This document shows, piece by piece, positions 1-7,466 of a DNA stretch of 19,114 nucleotides (position 1 is the stretch's first letter; every line of letters begins with the position of its first letter). The position numbers and the translations under genes are program-made. Location: positions 1 through 19,114 of the forward strand of contig CAAGKY010000077.1 of NCBI GenBank assembly GCA_900770645.1, written 5' to 3'. The notes under the pieces are model-generated. The model was not told the origin of the DNA, ran no database searches, and saw only the letters and a list, made by a program, of their open reading frames with translations. The DNA is from Bacilli bacterium. Lineage in GTDB: Bacteria > Bacillota_I > Bacilli_A > ML615J-28 > CAG-313.

Positions 1-197
1 ATGGTTATCAAGGCTCAATTGATGTTGGTTTTAGTTTAGATAAAGGACTTACGCCAATATTCCTAATTTATGGGACTGAAAAAACAGGCCCAGCAACAGG
101 ACTAAAAAGCACTTTATATGGTAAGACAACCAAAGATGAAATAGCGAAAATTCAAGAAGATATTTTTTATGAAGAATTAATGAAGGCGAAATGGTAA
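1..197 (+). CDS. C-terminal fragment of probable HK97-gp10-like head-tail/neck protein
   Basis: The window opens inside a frame read from base 3 that gives about 64 residues and ends at TAA 195-197. The fragment contains FLIYGTEK, then LYGKTTKDEIAKIQEDIF. This resembles the C-terminal part of HK97-gp10-type tail-component proteins of Firmicutes phages, where a YGT motif is followed by an amphipathic helix near the end. These proteins act at the head-tail joint. The position just before a probable tail terminator and the major tail protein agrees with the usual siphovirus order. The 5' end lies outside the window, so length and start cannot be judged. The family assignment rests on a short fragment and on gene order. 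Confidence 0.55.
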   Translation, partial: GYQGSIDVGFSLDKGLTPIFLIYGTEKTGPATGLKSTLYGKTTKDEIAKIQEDIFYEELMKAKW

Positions 198-562
198 TGA
201 AAAATAGATTAGTAGAAATTTTAAGAAACTTAAATTTAAGTCAAGATTACGATGTAATCGGACAAGGTGAGTTAGATACTTACGATGAAATACCTCTTAA
301 TTATTTCACATTTAGTATTTGGGACAATGCTAGAAGTGGATTTTATGATAACAAACACACAAAAAATCATGTGGGTATTCAAATTATAGCTTATAGCACT
401 GATGAAACATTTGTAGAAGAAATGAGTAAGAGGGCAGTTAAAGAGTTAGAAAAGAATGATTTTATTATTCAGGATGATCCAACTGATTATCCTACAACTA
501 ATAAAGACTATACAGCACAAATAGTCGATAACATTTATTTTATAAAAAACAAGGAGGAATAA
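197..562 (+). CDS. Probable tail terminator / tail completion protein
   Basis: A 121-residue protein that sits where siphophages encode the tail terminator, between the gp10-like protein and the major tail protein. I see no diagnostic motif. It is a small mixed alpha/beta protein, with a stretch around IWDNARSGFYDNKH and an acidic C terminus. The start chosen is ATG 197, which overlaps the previous stop (TAATG). An in-frame ATG at 191 would add two residues, but it lies only about 4 nt from the AAGG at 183-186, whereas 197 has workable spacing. The role is inferred from synteny; an alternative is a generic minor structural protein. Confidence 0.5.
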   Translation: MKNRLVEILRNLNLSQDYDVIGQGELDTYDEIPLNYFTFSIWDNARSGFYDNKHTKNHVGIQIIAYSTDETFVEEMSKRAVKELEKNDFIIQDDPTDYPTTNKDYTAQIVDNIYFIKNKEE

Positions 563-565
563 AAC

Positions 566-1186
566 ATGGCACAAAGAGCTGAATATCGTGGATGCGAAAA
601 TTTAGTATATGCACTAGTTACAAAAGATGATTTAGAAGGATATGTAACTGGTGAAGTTAAACCATTAGCTGGTTTAGCAGAAGTAGGAGTAACTACTGAA
701 CAAGCAAGTGAAACTAAATATTATGATAATGCTCCAGCAATCGTATTAAAAGGAGTAGGAGCTGAAACTAGAACATTCACTATTGACCATTTACCACTTG
801 CAACATTAGCAGAATTAACAGGGCAATTAGTTGATGAAACTACTGGAGCAATTCTTGGTGGTGGAGATGGTGTAACTAATCCATATTTTGCAGTTGGTTA
901 TATTAGTGAAGTTACTAGTGGAGTTAAAACTTATAAATGGGCATTAAAAGGAACATTCCAAATTCCTGATGAAACTAATGCAACTAAAGATGGTGGAACA
1001 ACATCTAACAATATGTCTTTAGTATTTACAGGTATTGCAACTACTCACAAATTTAAAAATGGTGGAAAGAAAGTATATGTTGCTTTAGAAGATACTAAAG
1101 AAGATGGAACAAAATTAGATATGACTACTTGGTTTGATGAAGTTCAAACACCTGATACATTATCAAGTTTTGCACCAGCTGCTTAA
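566..1186 (+). CDS. Major tail protein, phi13 family
   Basis: A 206-residue protein that would polymerise into the tail tube. The N-terminal region (roughly residues 8-60) reads as the phi13-type tail tube start: CENLVYALVTKDD, then a beta-rich segment with YYDNAPA. A glycine-rich loop (LGGGDG, about residues 96-101) and a strand region ending in MSLVFTGIATTHKFKNGGK follow, which is typical of Firmicutes siphophage major tail proteins. It has no Ig-like C-terminal extension; the tail ends SSFAPAA. The ribosome binding site AAGGAGG at 551-557 is close to perfect, as expected for a highly expressed virion protein. It is followed by a 189-nt gene-free leader before the tail assembly chaperone. 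Confidence 0.85.
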   Translation: MAQRAEYRGCENLVYALVTKDDLEGYVTGEVKPLAGLAEVGVTTEQASETKYYDNAPAIVLKGVGAETRTFTIDHLPLATLAELTGQLVDETTGAILGGGDGVTNPYFAVGYISEVTSGVKTYKWALKGTFQIPDETNATKDGGTTSNNMSLVFTGIATTHKFKNGGKKVYVALEDTKEDGTKLDMTTWFDEVQTPDTLSSFAPAA

Positions 1187-1375
1187 AAATAAACGATTTT
1201 TCAAGATTTTATTTTAAATACGAATAAATTATTTGATTTTATTTAAAAGTCGCAAAAATCGGCTAAAATCGGCTTAATTTAAAAAAATGTGGGGACAGTG
1301 GCAATTGACATTTCTACTCAAACCTTATCTTGTGTAGATTACCCACACCAATATAACTAGATAAGGAGAAACAAA
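1187..1375 (+). promoter_or_regulatory. Gene-free structured leader upstream of the tail assembly chaperone
   Basis: This is the only gap of its size inside the tail operon. It contains a 10-bp tandem repeat (1255-1274), a perfect -35-like TTGACA (1305-1310) with a weak TATCTT 15 bp downstream, and an 8-bp perfect inverted repeat: CCTTATCT (1323-1330) with AGATAAGG (1359-1366). The right arm overlaps the Shine-Dalgarno AAGGAG (1363-1368) of the chaperone gene, so pairing would hide it. TGTGGG (1288-1293) can also pair with CCCACA (1342-1347) inside that hairpin's loop, giving a pseudoknot order of arms. Control of chaperone expression, by translation or by an internal promoter, is inference. 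Confidence 0.45.
1255..1274 (+). repeat. Tandem 2 x 10-bp repeat AAAATCGGCT
   Basis: Two perfect head-to-tail copies of AAAATCGGCT (1255-1264 and 1265-1274) in the leader between the major tail protein and the chaperone. The upstream AAGTCG (1247-1252) can pair weakly, with one G-U, with CGGCTT at the end of the second copy. The function is unknown. Confidence 0.7.
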
Positions 1376-1711
1376 ATGAAATTAACTTTAGAAATCCCTA
1401 AAAAGGAAAACAAAAAAGAAATTGAAAAAGTATACGAAGCAGAAGGTTTTGAACTACCTTTTGAAATCGTTGATAACGTTATCGAAGCATTAGATTTAGA
1501 AGAAACAGATAACACAAAATTAGGAATGGCAATTTTGAAAAGTGCAAAATATATTAAGCCTGTAATGTTAGATATTTTTGAAGGTTTAACAGCAGAGGAA
1601 TTAGGTCGTGTGAGCGTATCAAAATTAGTACCTATCATTTTTCAAATTTTTGTAATGACTAAAGAACAATTAACAGCAGAAGTAAAAAACGTGATGGAGG
1701 GACACAAGTAA
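1376..1711 (+). CDS. Tail assembly chaperone, short form (gpG-like)
   Basis: A 111-residue acidic, helical protein located between the major tail protein and the tape measure gene, the conserved position of the lambda gpG-type tail assembly chaperone. Such chaperones bind the tape measure protein and recruit tail tube subunits. Sequence features include the opening MKLTLEIPKKENKK, an acidic middle (residues about 31-46) and a helical C-terminal half ending VMEGHK. The Shine-Dalgarno AAGGAG sits 7 nt before the ATG and lies in one arm of an inverted repeat. The stop at 1709-1711 is in the loop of a hairpin that follows a slippery heptamer, so part of the ribosomes should bypass it to make the long form. 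Confidence 0.8.
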   Translation: MKLTLEIPKKENKKEIEKVYEAEGFELPFEIVDNVIEALDLEETDNTKLGMAILKSAKYIKPVMLDIFEGLTAEELGRVSVSKLVPIIFQIFVMTKEQLTAEVKNVMEGHK

Positions 1712-1953
1712 AAAGTGTCCCAATCTCACAAAGTTTGTTTGAAACAGTTGATAGTTTATGTCAACGTTATAGTTCTTTAAATCCTTTTATCATTTGGAGA
1801 ATGCCATGTGGTCAAGTATTCAAATTAATTAGGAAGATACAAAGAAGCAATAATTATAAAGATGTAAATACAAATGTTCAAACAATCACAAATAACAATT
1901 CATCAAACAGGATAAACGTAACAGGAAAACGAGGAACTGGAGGGTGGATTTAA
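1376..1953 (+). CDS. Tail assembly chaperone, -1 frameshifted long form (gpGT-like)
   Basis: The frame offset by -1 is open from 1663 to the TAA ending at 1953 and has no ATG start with a ribosome binding site; the only initiation codon near its head is a TTG at 1735. A -1 slip on A AAA AAC at 1684-1690 joins the first 105 codons (through 1690) to a second segment read from 1690. The product is about 192 residues. The extension starts RDGGTQVKSVP and contains SLNPFIIWRMPCGQVFKLI, like the T-domain that contacts the tape measure protein in other siphophages, and ends in an Asn/Thr-rich tail. The spliced coordinates are 1376-1690 plus 1690-1953. The tape measure gene follows 15 nt later. Confidence 0.8.
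1684..1721 (+). promoter_or_regulatory. Programmed -1 ribosomal frameshift signal
   Basis: The slippery heptamer A AAA AAC (1684-1690) is in the correct phase of the chaperone frame (GTA AAA AAC). An 8-nt spacer (1691-1698) follows, then a perfect 7-bp hairpin: GGGACAC (1699-1705), a 9-nt loop, and GTGTCCC (1715-1721). The zero-frame stop TAA is in the loop. Sequence type, spacing and stem match classical -1 frameshift sites. Confidence 0.88.
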
Positions 1954-1968
1954 CAAGGGGGTGAATAG

Positions 1969-4900
1969 ATGGCAAAAGCAAAAGAAGTCACAACCAAATT
2001 TAGGGTTGACTTGACAGAATTTAAACAAGGCATATCACAAGCCAATCAAGATATCAAATTAGCAAACGCTCAATTTAAAGCTGCTAGTGCTGGTATGGAT
2101 GATTGGAGCAAAAGTTCTGAAGGTTTAAACGCAAAAATAAAATCATTAAATGATGTGTTAGAAAGTGAAAAAAAGAAATTATCACTTTTAGAAAAACAAC
2201 AACAGTCAACCAAAGAAGCAGAACAAGAAGCTGCTAAAGCAAAAGAAGAGTTAAAGAAAAAAATAGATAGCTTACAAAAAGAATATGATGATTTAGTAAA
2301 AACTCAAGGTGAAAGTTCAGAAGAAGCAAAGGACTTAAAGAAATCTTTAAACGCTTTAACTAAAGAATATGAAGATACAGACAAAGCACAAAAGAGAAAT
2401 GCTAAATCAGCAAGCGATCTTGAAATAAAAATCTTAAATCAAAAAGCAACAATAGGTAAAACCGAAAAAGAATTAAATGGTTATGAGAAATCATTAAAAG
2501 ATGTACAAAGTGAAAGTAAAGACACAACTAAATCAAGTGGTAAACTTGAAAAATCTTTAGATGATTTACAAAGCGAAAGTAAAAGAACTGTTAAAACTAA
2601 TAGCAATTTGAGTAAATCTTTAGATGATGTAGATAAATCAGCAGATAAAGCTGAAGGTGGAATTAGTAAATTCGCTAAAGGTTTAGGTGGAATTGCTAAA
2701 AAAGGATTTGCAACAGTAGGAGCAGGAGCAACAGCATTAGTTGCTGGTTTCCTAGCAACTGGAGAAGCCTCACAAGAAACTATTGAAGCAATGGGTAAAC
2801 TAGACACTGCTTTTACAACAAGTGGACATAGTAGTGAAACAGCTCAAAAGTCATTATCAGGAATGGTTGGAGTTCTTGGGGAAACTGATAGATCAGTTGA
2901 AGCAGTCAGCCATTTAGCCAAGTTAACAAAAAATGAAGAAGAGTTAGCAAAATGGACTGATATCGCAACAGGTGTTTATGCAACCTTTGGTGATAGTTTA
3001 CCAATCGAAGGGTTAACTGAAGCAGCCAATGAAACAGCAAAAGTTGGTAAGGTAACTGGACCATTAGCCGATGCATTAAATTGGGCTGGTATTAGTGAAG
3101 ATGAATTTAATGAAAAATTAGAAGCATGTAATTCAGAACAAGAAAGAGCAACATTAATTACTGAAACATTAAATGGTCAATACGAAGAAGCAGCTAAAAA
3201 ATACAAAGAAGTTAATGGAGATTTAATAGAAGCAAGAGAAGCAACTAATAACTTAAATGTTGCAATGGCTGAAATCGGTAAAGTAGCAATGCCTATTATG
3301 ACTCAATTAAAAAATGGTTTAGCTGATTTCATAAGTACAATAGTTCCAGGAGTTAAACTAGTAGGTGAAGCTATTGGAGAAATGATGAATGGAACTGAAG
3401 GTGCTGGAGATAAATTAAAAGAAGGAATAAAAACTATTGTTGATGGTTTAATCGGTAAAATTACCGAGATATTACCTACTATTCTTCAAGTGGGAGTTTC
3501 ATTAATAACATCATTGATTGAGGGAATAGCACAGGCTTTACCACAAGTTATTCAAACGCTTATGAATATAATCCCACAAATAACTGATAGTTTATTAGGT
3601 ATGTTGCCTATGTTGTTAGATGTAGGAGTTCAACTAATAACTAATATATTAAATGGTTTAAGTTCAATGATCCCACAATTAGTTCAACAAATAGTGGAGA
3701 TAATACCTAAACTAGTTGAAGCATTAGTTCAAGGAATACCTTTATTAATTAATGGAGCAGTACAATTCTTTTTAGCTATTATTGAAGCAATACCAAAAAT
3801 CATACCACCTTTAGTCGAAGCCATTCCAAGAATTGTTCAAGCAATTATTGATGGACTACTATCAGCAATTCCTGAATTAATAAATGGAGCAATTCAGTTT
3901 TTATTAGCAATAGTTGAAGCTATACCAGTGGTTATTAAACAACTTGTAAGTGCGATACCTCAAATAGTTCAAACTATTTGTGATGGTTTACTTTCAGCAA
4001 TACCTCAATTGTTAGATGGGGCAATGCAATTATTAATGGCAATAGTTGAAGCTATACCACAAATAATTCCACCTTTAATTGAAGCAATACCTCAAATAGT
4101 GCAAACATTAGTTGATACATTAGTACAAGGATTGCCGATGTTAATTGAAGGTGCAATACAATTGCTTATGGCAATAGTCGAAGCAATACCAGTAATTATA
4201 GAAGCATTAATCCCAGCTATTCCAACAATTATAACTACTATTGTAGATGCATTAGTACAAGGAATACCTGCAATTATTCAAGGAGCAGTTCAATTATTAA
4301 TGGGTATTATTGAAGCAATACCACAAATAATAGCTGCTTTAGTTCCAGAAATACCTAATATTATTCTAGCAATTGTAGAAGGTTTATTAAGCAATATGCC
4401 TATGATACTACAAGCTGCTATTACAGTTTTCATGGAAATAGTAAAAGCAATTCCTCAAATTGTTATAGCATTGGGTAAAGCAGTACCTACAATTATAAGT
4501 GCATTTATGGATACTTTCAAACAATTGCCAGGTAAGATTTGGGAAACGTTGAAAAAAATTATTAGTAATATAGATGAATGGGCAGGTGGTTTCTTAAAGA
4601 AAGGTGCTGAAGCTGCTTCTAATTTTGTTACAAATGTAGTTGATTTCATAAAGAAATTACCAAGCAAGATTTGGGAATGGTTAGTTAGTGTCATTAACAA
4701 AGTAGGTAATTGGGCAAGTAACATGATAAATAAAGCTAAAGAAACTGGATCGAATTTTGTTTCTAGCATTATTAATTTCTTTAAGCAAATACCAAGTAAA
4801 GTATGGAATGCAATTGTTGGAGCAGTATCAAAAGTAGCAGAATGGGGAAGCCGAATAATCTCAACAGGAAAAGAAAAAATAAGTAATTTTGTTTCAAGTG

Positions 4901-5517
4901 TTTTCAATACAGTTAAAGAACTTCCAGGCAAAATATATAATGGTATTAAAGGTGCTATAAGCAAAGTAGTACAATGGGGTTCTGATATGATTTCCACAGC
5001 AAAAAGCAAAATTACAAGTTTTGTAAATAAAATTGTTGGTTGGATTAAAGAGCTTCCAGGTAAGATAAAAGATGTTGGTAAAAACATGGTTGAGGGAATT
5101 TGGGATGGAATTAAAGGTGCAACAAATTGGCTCAAAGAAAAAATTACAAGTTGGGTAGGGAAACCTATTAAATGGGCTAAAGAAATTTTAGGAATTAAAT
5201 CTCCTTCAAGAGTATTTAGAGATGAAATTGGTAAATATATGGCATTAGGTTTAGGAGAAGGATTTGCCGATGAAATGAAGAGTGTTAAGAAAGATATGAA
5301 TAAAGCACTTGAATTTACAACTGGTGCATTAACACTTCCTACTTTAAATCTTAATAGTGGTAATAATGGATTTGCATTAAATGGCAATAATGCTTCAAAT
5401 AATAAAACTAATGTTACATATAACTACTATCAAACAATTAATTCACCAGAACCAGTAGATCAGTTAACTGTTTATAGACAAACACATAATTTATTAAAGT
5501 TTAGCAAGGGGGTTTAA
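1969..5517 (+). CDS. Tail tape measure protein
   Basis: A 1182-residue protein that sets tail length and is ejected with the DNA. The N terminus (VTTKFRVDLTEFKQGISQAN) is typical of Firmicutes siphophage tape measures. Residues about 40-235 are a charged coiled coil, followed by a glycine/alanine-rich hydrophobic stretch (about 236-262). Residues 507-1034 form twelve consecutive 44-residue units: eight hydrophobic units with AIVEAIPQII-type cores, then four with LPxKIW and regularly spaced Trp/Phe. The C-terminal GIKSPSRVFRDEIG (about 1075-1088), then GLGEGF, is a common tape measure ending. The start has a strong AAGGGGGTG ribosome binding site. Tape measures scale with tail length at roughly 1.5 A per residue, which would suggest a tail near 170-180 nm. 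Confidence 0.93.
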   Translation: MAKAKEVTTKFRVDLTEFKQGISQANQDIKLANAQFKAASAGMDDWSKSSEGLNAKIKSLNDVLESEKKKLSLLEKQQQSTKEAEQEAAKAKEELKKKIDSLQKEYDDLVKTQGESSEEAKDLKKSLNALTKEYEDTDKAQKRNAKSASDLEIKILNQKATIGKTEKELNGYEKSLKDVQSESKDTTKSSGKLEKSLDDLQSESKRTVKTNSNLSKSLDDVDKSADKAEGGISKFAKGLGGIAKKGFATVGAGATALVAGFLATGEASQETIEAMGKLDTAFTTSGHSSETAQKSLSGMVGVLGETDRSVEAVSHLAKLTKNEEELAKWTDIATGVYATFGDSLPIEGLTEAANETAKVGKVTGPLADALNWAGISEDEFNEKLEACNSEQERATLITETLNGQYEEAAKKYKEVNGDLIEAREATNNLNVAMAEIGKVAMPIMTQLKNGLADFISTIVPGVKLVGEAIGEMMNGTEGAGDKLKEGIKTIVDGLIGKITEILPTILQVGVSLITSLIEGIAQALPQVIQTLMNIIPQITDSLLGMLPMLLDVGVQLITNILNGLSSMIPQLVQQIVEIIPKLVEALVQGIPLLINGAVQFFLAIIEAIPKIIPPLVEAIPRIVQAIIDGLLSAIPELINGAIQFLLAIVEAIPVVIKQLVSAIPQIVQTICDGLLSAIPQLLDGAMQLLMAIVEAIPQIIPPLIEAIPQIVQTLVDTLVQGLPMLIEGAIQLLMAIVEAIPVIIEALIPAIPTIITTIVDALVQGIPAIIQGAVQLLMGIIEAIPQIIAALVPEIPNIILAIVEGLLSNMPMILQAAITVFMEIVKAIPQIVIALGKAVPTIISAFMDTFKQLPGKIWETLKKIISNIDEWAGGFLKKGAEAASNFVTNVVDFIKKLPSKIWEWLVSVINKVGNWASNMINKAKETGSNFVSSIINFFKQIPSKVWNAIVGAVSKVAEWGSRIISTGKEKISNFVSSVFNTVKELPGKIYNGIKGAISKVVQWGSDMISTAKSKITSFVNKIVGWIKELPGKIKDVGKNMVEGIWDGIKGATNWLKEKITSWVGKPIKWAKEILGIKSPSRVFRDEIGKYMALGLGEGFADEMKSVKKDMNKALEFTTGALTLPTLNLNSGNNGFALNGNNASNNKTNVTYNYYQTINSPEPVDQLTVYRQTHNLLKFSKGV
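3487..5070 (+). repeat. Twelve tandem 132-bp (44-codon) units in the tape measure gene
   Basis: Counting residues from Gln507 gives units that are each exactly 44 residues. Units 1-8 (3487-4542) carry the consensus (N/D/E)GAxQLLMAIVEAIP with a second IP motif and end in (I/L)P-(L/M/A)-L/I-I. Units 9-12 (4543-5070) carry a WxSNMI/WGSxMI motif, then SNFV, then (L/I)PxK(I/V)(W/Y/K) at the unit end. Unit 8 already ends LPGKIW, so the two sequence types join without a phase change. 44 is four times 11, the helical spacing reported for tape measure repeats. DNA identity between units is diverged, so this is an old expansion. Confidence 0.85.
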
Positions 5518-5519
5518 GA

Positions 5520-6377
5520 ATGTTACGAATTACATTAGAAAATGCTAGAAAGCAACAAATACTAATAACAAATGAAGTTAAGTTTACATTAAATAAAGTA
5601 ACAGGATTAAATCCTCCTACTGCTTCTATTTACACTACTGAAAATATTGGAGATGGAAACCAATTTCAACACCAACGAACAGGTGAAAGAAATGTAGTCA
5701 TTAATATGTATATTAATGGAGATGTAGAAAAAAACAGATTAGAACTTTACAACTATGTTCAAACAGGGCAATATATCAAAATTTATATTGATACTGATAG
5801 TAGAAATGTATGGATTGAAGGTTATGTAGAAACTTGCGAAATAGACCAATTCCAACGAAATACAACTTGTCAAATTTCTATTGTATGTCCTGAACCATAT
5901 TGGAAAGATTTAACCGAGTCAATTAACACAATTAACTCAACACAAAGTACATTTTACTTTCCATATTTCACAGTAGCACCTAAACCAGTTAGCACATACG
6001 AACAAATACAAATCTTAAATTTAATTAATCAAGGTAATGCAGCTAGTGGAATGACTATCGAATTAACAGCTAGAGGAACTGTTATAAATCCTATTATTTA
6101 TAATCGTGAAACTAGAGAATATATTGGATTAGGAAATGAAGAAAAACCTTATACAATGCAAAGTGGAGATAGAGTAGTAATTACAACTCATACTAACAAT
6201 AAAAAAGTAGTCTTAATTCGTGATGCTGTTGAAACTAATATATTCAACGCATTAATTCCAGGAAGCTCATTTTTACAAGTAGATGTTGGAGAAAATATTT
6301 TCACATTTGCGACAAGTTCAGGAAGCGAATATTTAGATATAGTATTCAAACATTATTCTTTATATAAAGGTATTTAG
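5520..6377 (+). CDS. Distal tail protein (Dit-like, phage tail family)
   Basis: A 285-residue protein following the tape measure gene with a 2-nt gap, the standard place for the distal tail protein that forms the hub ring at the tail tip. The N-terminal domain (about residues 1-125) shows the Sipho_tail pattern: an early VTGLNPPTASIYTT, then the strands ERNVVINMYINGD, a helix NRLELYNYVQ, and the closing SIVCPEPYWKDL, in which the CPxPYW-like motif is characteristic. The C-terminal half is a beta-rich domain. The ribosome binding site AAGGGGG lies within the end of the tape measure gene, so the two are translated together. It should bind the Gp37-like hub protein encoded next. Confidence 0.85.
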   Translation: MLRITLENARKQQILITNEVKFTLNKVTGLNPPTASIYTTENIGDGNQFQHQRTGERNVVINMYINGDVEKNRLELYNYVQTGQYIKIYIDTDSRNVWIEGYVETCEIDQFQRNTTCQISIVCPEPYWKDLTESINTINSTQSTFYFPYFTVAPKPVSTYEQIQILNLINQGNAASGMTIELTARGTVINPIIYNRETREYIGLGNEEKPYTMQSGDRVVITTHTNNKKVVLIRDAVETNIFNALIPGSSFLQVDVGENIFTFATSSGSEYLDIVFKHYSLYKGI

Positions 6378-6379
6378 TT

Positions 6380-7453
6380 ATGGATGTTATCAAATTAATA
6401 TTAGCAACTAGAGATTTTAAAAGGTTAGGTATGATTGATAATGCCAAAGTAATATGGACTAGCCGATATTATAAATGTGGAGATTGTCAAATCATAATTC
6501 CAGCAAGAGAAGAATACTTGCAATTGTTAGCACAAAGTTATTGGATTATACGAGATGATGATAACGACAATATAGCAGTTATTGAAGATTATGAAATTAG
6601 AAACACAAAAACAGTTGGAGATCAAATTACTATAACAGGTAGATTTTCTCCAATGGTTTTAGGTAAAAGAATTATAGCTCAACAAACACAATTAAATGGT
6701 AAAGTTCAAGATAACTTAAGAAACCTAGTAGTAACGAATGTTATTAACCCTACCAAAACATCAAGAAAAATTAGTTGTGTTGAGTTAGGGGAATATAACC
6801 CCAAAATAAGCGAAAAAATCAACATGCAAACAACTGGAGCTAATCTATTAACAAAGATTGAAGAAGTTTGTGAAACGCTTGGAATTGGCTTAAAAATGCC
6901 TTTAAAAAATGGAAAACTCTATTTTGAATTATATAAAGGTGTTGATAGATCCTACAATCAAAATAAAAACTCTTGGGTTATTTTTAGTAATGAATATGAC
7001 AATATAACCGAAAGTGAATATACCTACTATACTTCTGAATTTAAAAATGTATTTTTAATTGCAGGAGAAGGAGAAGGGTTAGATAGAAAGAAATTGTGGG
7101 GTTCTAAAGATGATAACGAAGAAGAAATAACTGATTTAGATAGAAACGAAATCTATGTAGACCAACGAAACATGAGCACAAACGAAGAAGATATTTCAGA
7201 GCAAGAATATTTATCACAATTAAATATTGAAGGGAAAGACAATCTAACATCTATTACACAAGCATTTAGTGGAAAGGTTCTTTTTAGTAATTATACTTAT
7301 GGGAAACCTGAAAATGGTGGAGATTTCTTTCTTGGAGATATAGTAACAATTAAAAATAGCAAATGGGGAATTTATATCAATGCTAGAATAGTTGAAGCAA
7401 TTGAAAACCAAACCGAACAAGGTAAAACAATTACTTTAACATTTGGTATTTAA
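6380..7453 (+). CDS. Tail hub / tail-associated protein, siphovirus ReqiPepy6 Gp37-like
   Basis: A 357-residue protein directly after the distal tail protein. The sequence fits the Gp37/Gp68-like family of siphophage baseplate hub proteins: an N-terminal segment (DFKRLGMIDNAKVIWTSRYY), a middle domain with GRFSPMVLGKRII (about residues 89-101), and a C-terminal part with SGKVLFSNYTYG, LGDIVTIKNSKWG and VEAIENQTEQGKTITLTFG. That ending is typical of the gpD/Tal-like hub fold, and no peptidase or lysozyme domain is appended. It is expected to close the tail tip below the Dit ring and hold the receptor-binding protein. Genes on both sides are within a few bases. Confidence 0.8.
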   Translation: MDVIKLILATRDFKRLGMIDNAKVIWTSRYYKCGDCQIIIPAREEYLQLLAQSYWIIRDDDNDNIAVIEDYEIRNTKTVGDQITITGRFSPMVLGKRIIAQQTQLNGKVQDNLRNLVVTNVINPTKTSRKISCVELGEYNPKISEKINMQTTGANLLTKIEEVCETLGIGLKMPLKNGKLYFELYKGVDRSYNQNKNSWVIFSNEYDNITESEYTYYTSEFKNVFLIAGEGEGLDRKKLWGSKDDNEEEITDLDRNEIYVDQRNMSTNEEDISEQEYLSQLNIEGKDNLTSITQAFSGKVLFSNYTYGKPENGGDFFLGDIVTIKNSKWGIYINARIVEAIENQTEQGKTITLTFGI

Positions 7454-7466
7454 GGAGGTGCATAAA

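Noticed and set aside
1247..1275. Terminator after the major tail protein
   Set aside because: Only a weak 6-bp pairing with a long loop and no T-run; not convincing.
1357..1638. Open frame on the - strand across the chaperone gene
   Set aside because: Antisense to a well-supported gene and it crosses that gene's ribosome binding site; nothing recognisable.
1735..1953. Separate 72-residue TTG-started gene
   Set aside because: No ribosome binding site. It is the -1 frameshift extension of the chaperone, with a heptamer and hairpin in place.
2481..2807. Open frame on the - strand
   Set aside because: Shadow of the tape measure coiled coil; low-complexity Ser/Leu translation.
3487..4542. Possible CRISPR array or satellite because of regular 132-bp spacing
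   Set aside because: The periodicity is at the protein level in one long frame, there are no conserved short repeats with unique spacers, and tape measure proteins commonly repeat.
4455..5387. A 310-residue open frame on the - strand
   Set aside because: It lies wholly inside the tape measure gene, reads as an antisense shadow of its repeats, and has no ribosome binding site or recognisable domain.
7443..7466. TTG-started N-terminal extension of the fibre protein
   Set aside because: The extension covers a perfect AAGGAGG that serves ATG 7467.
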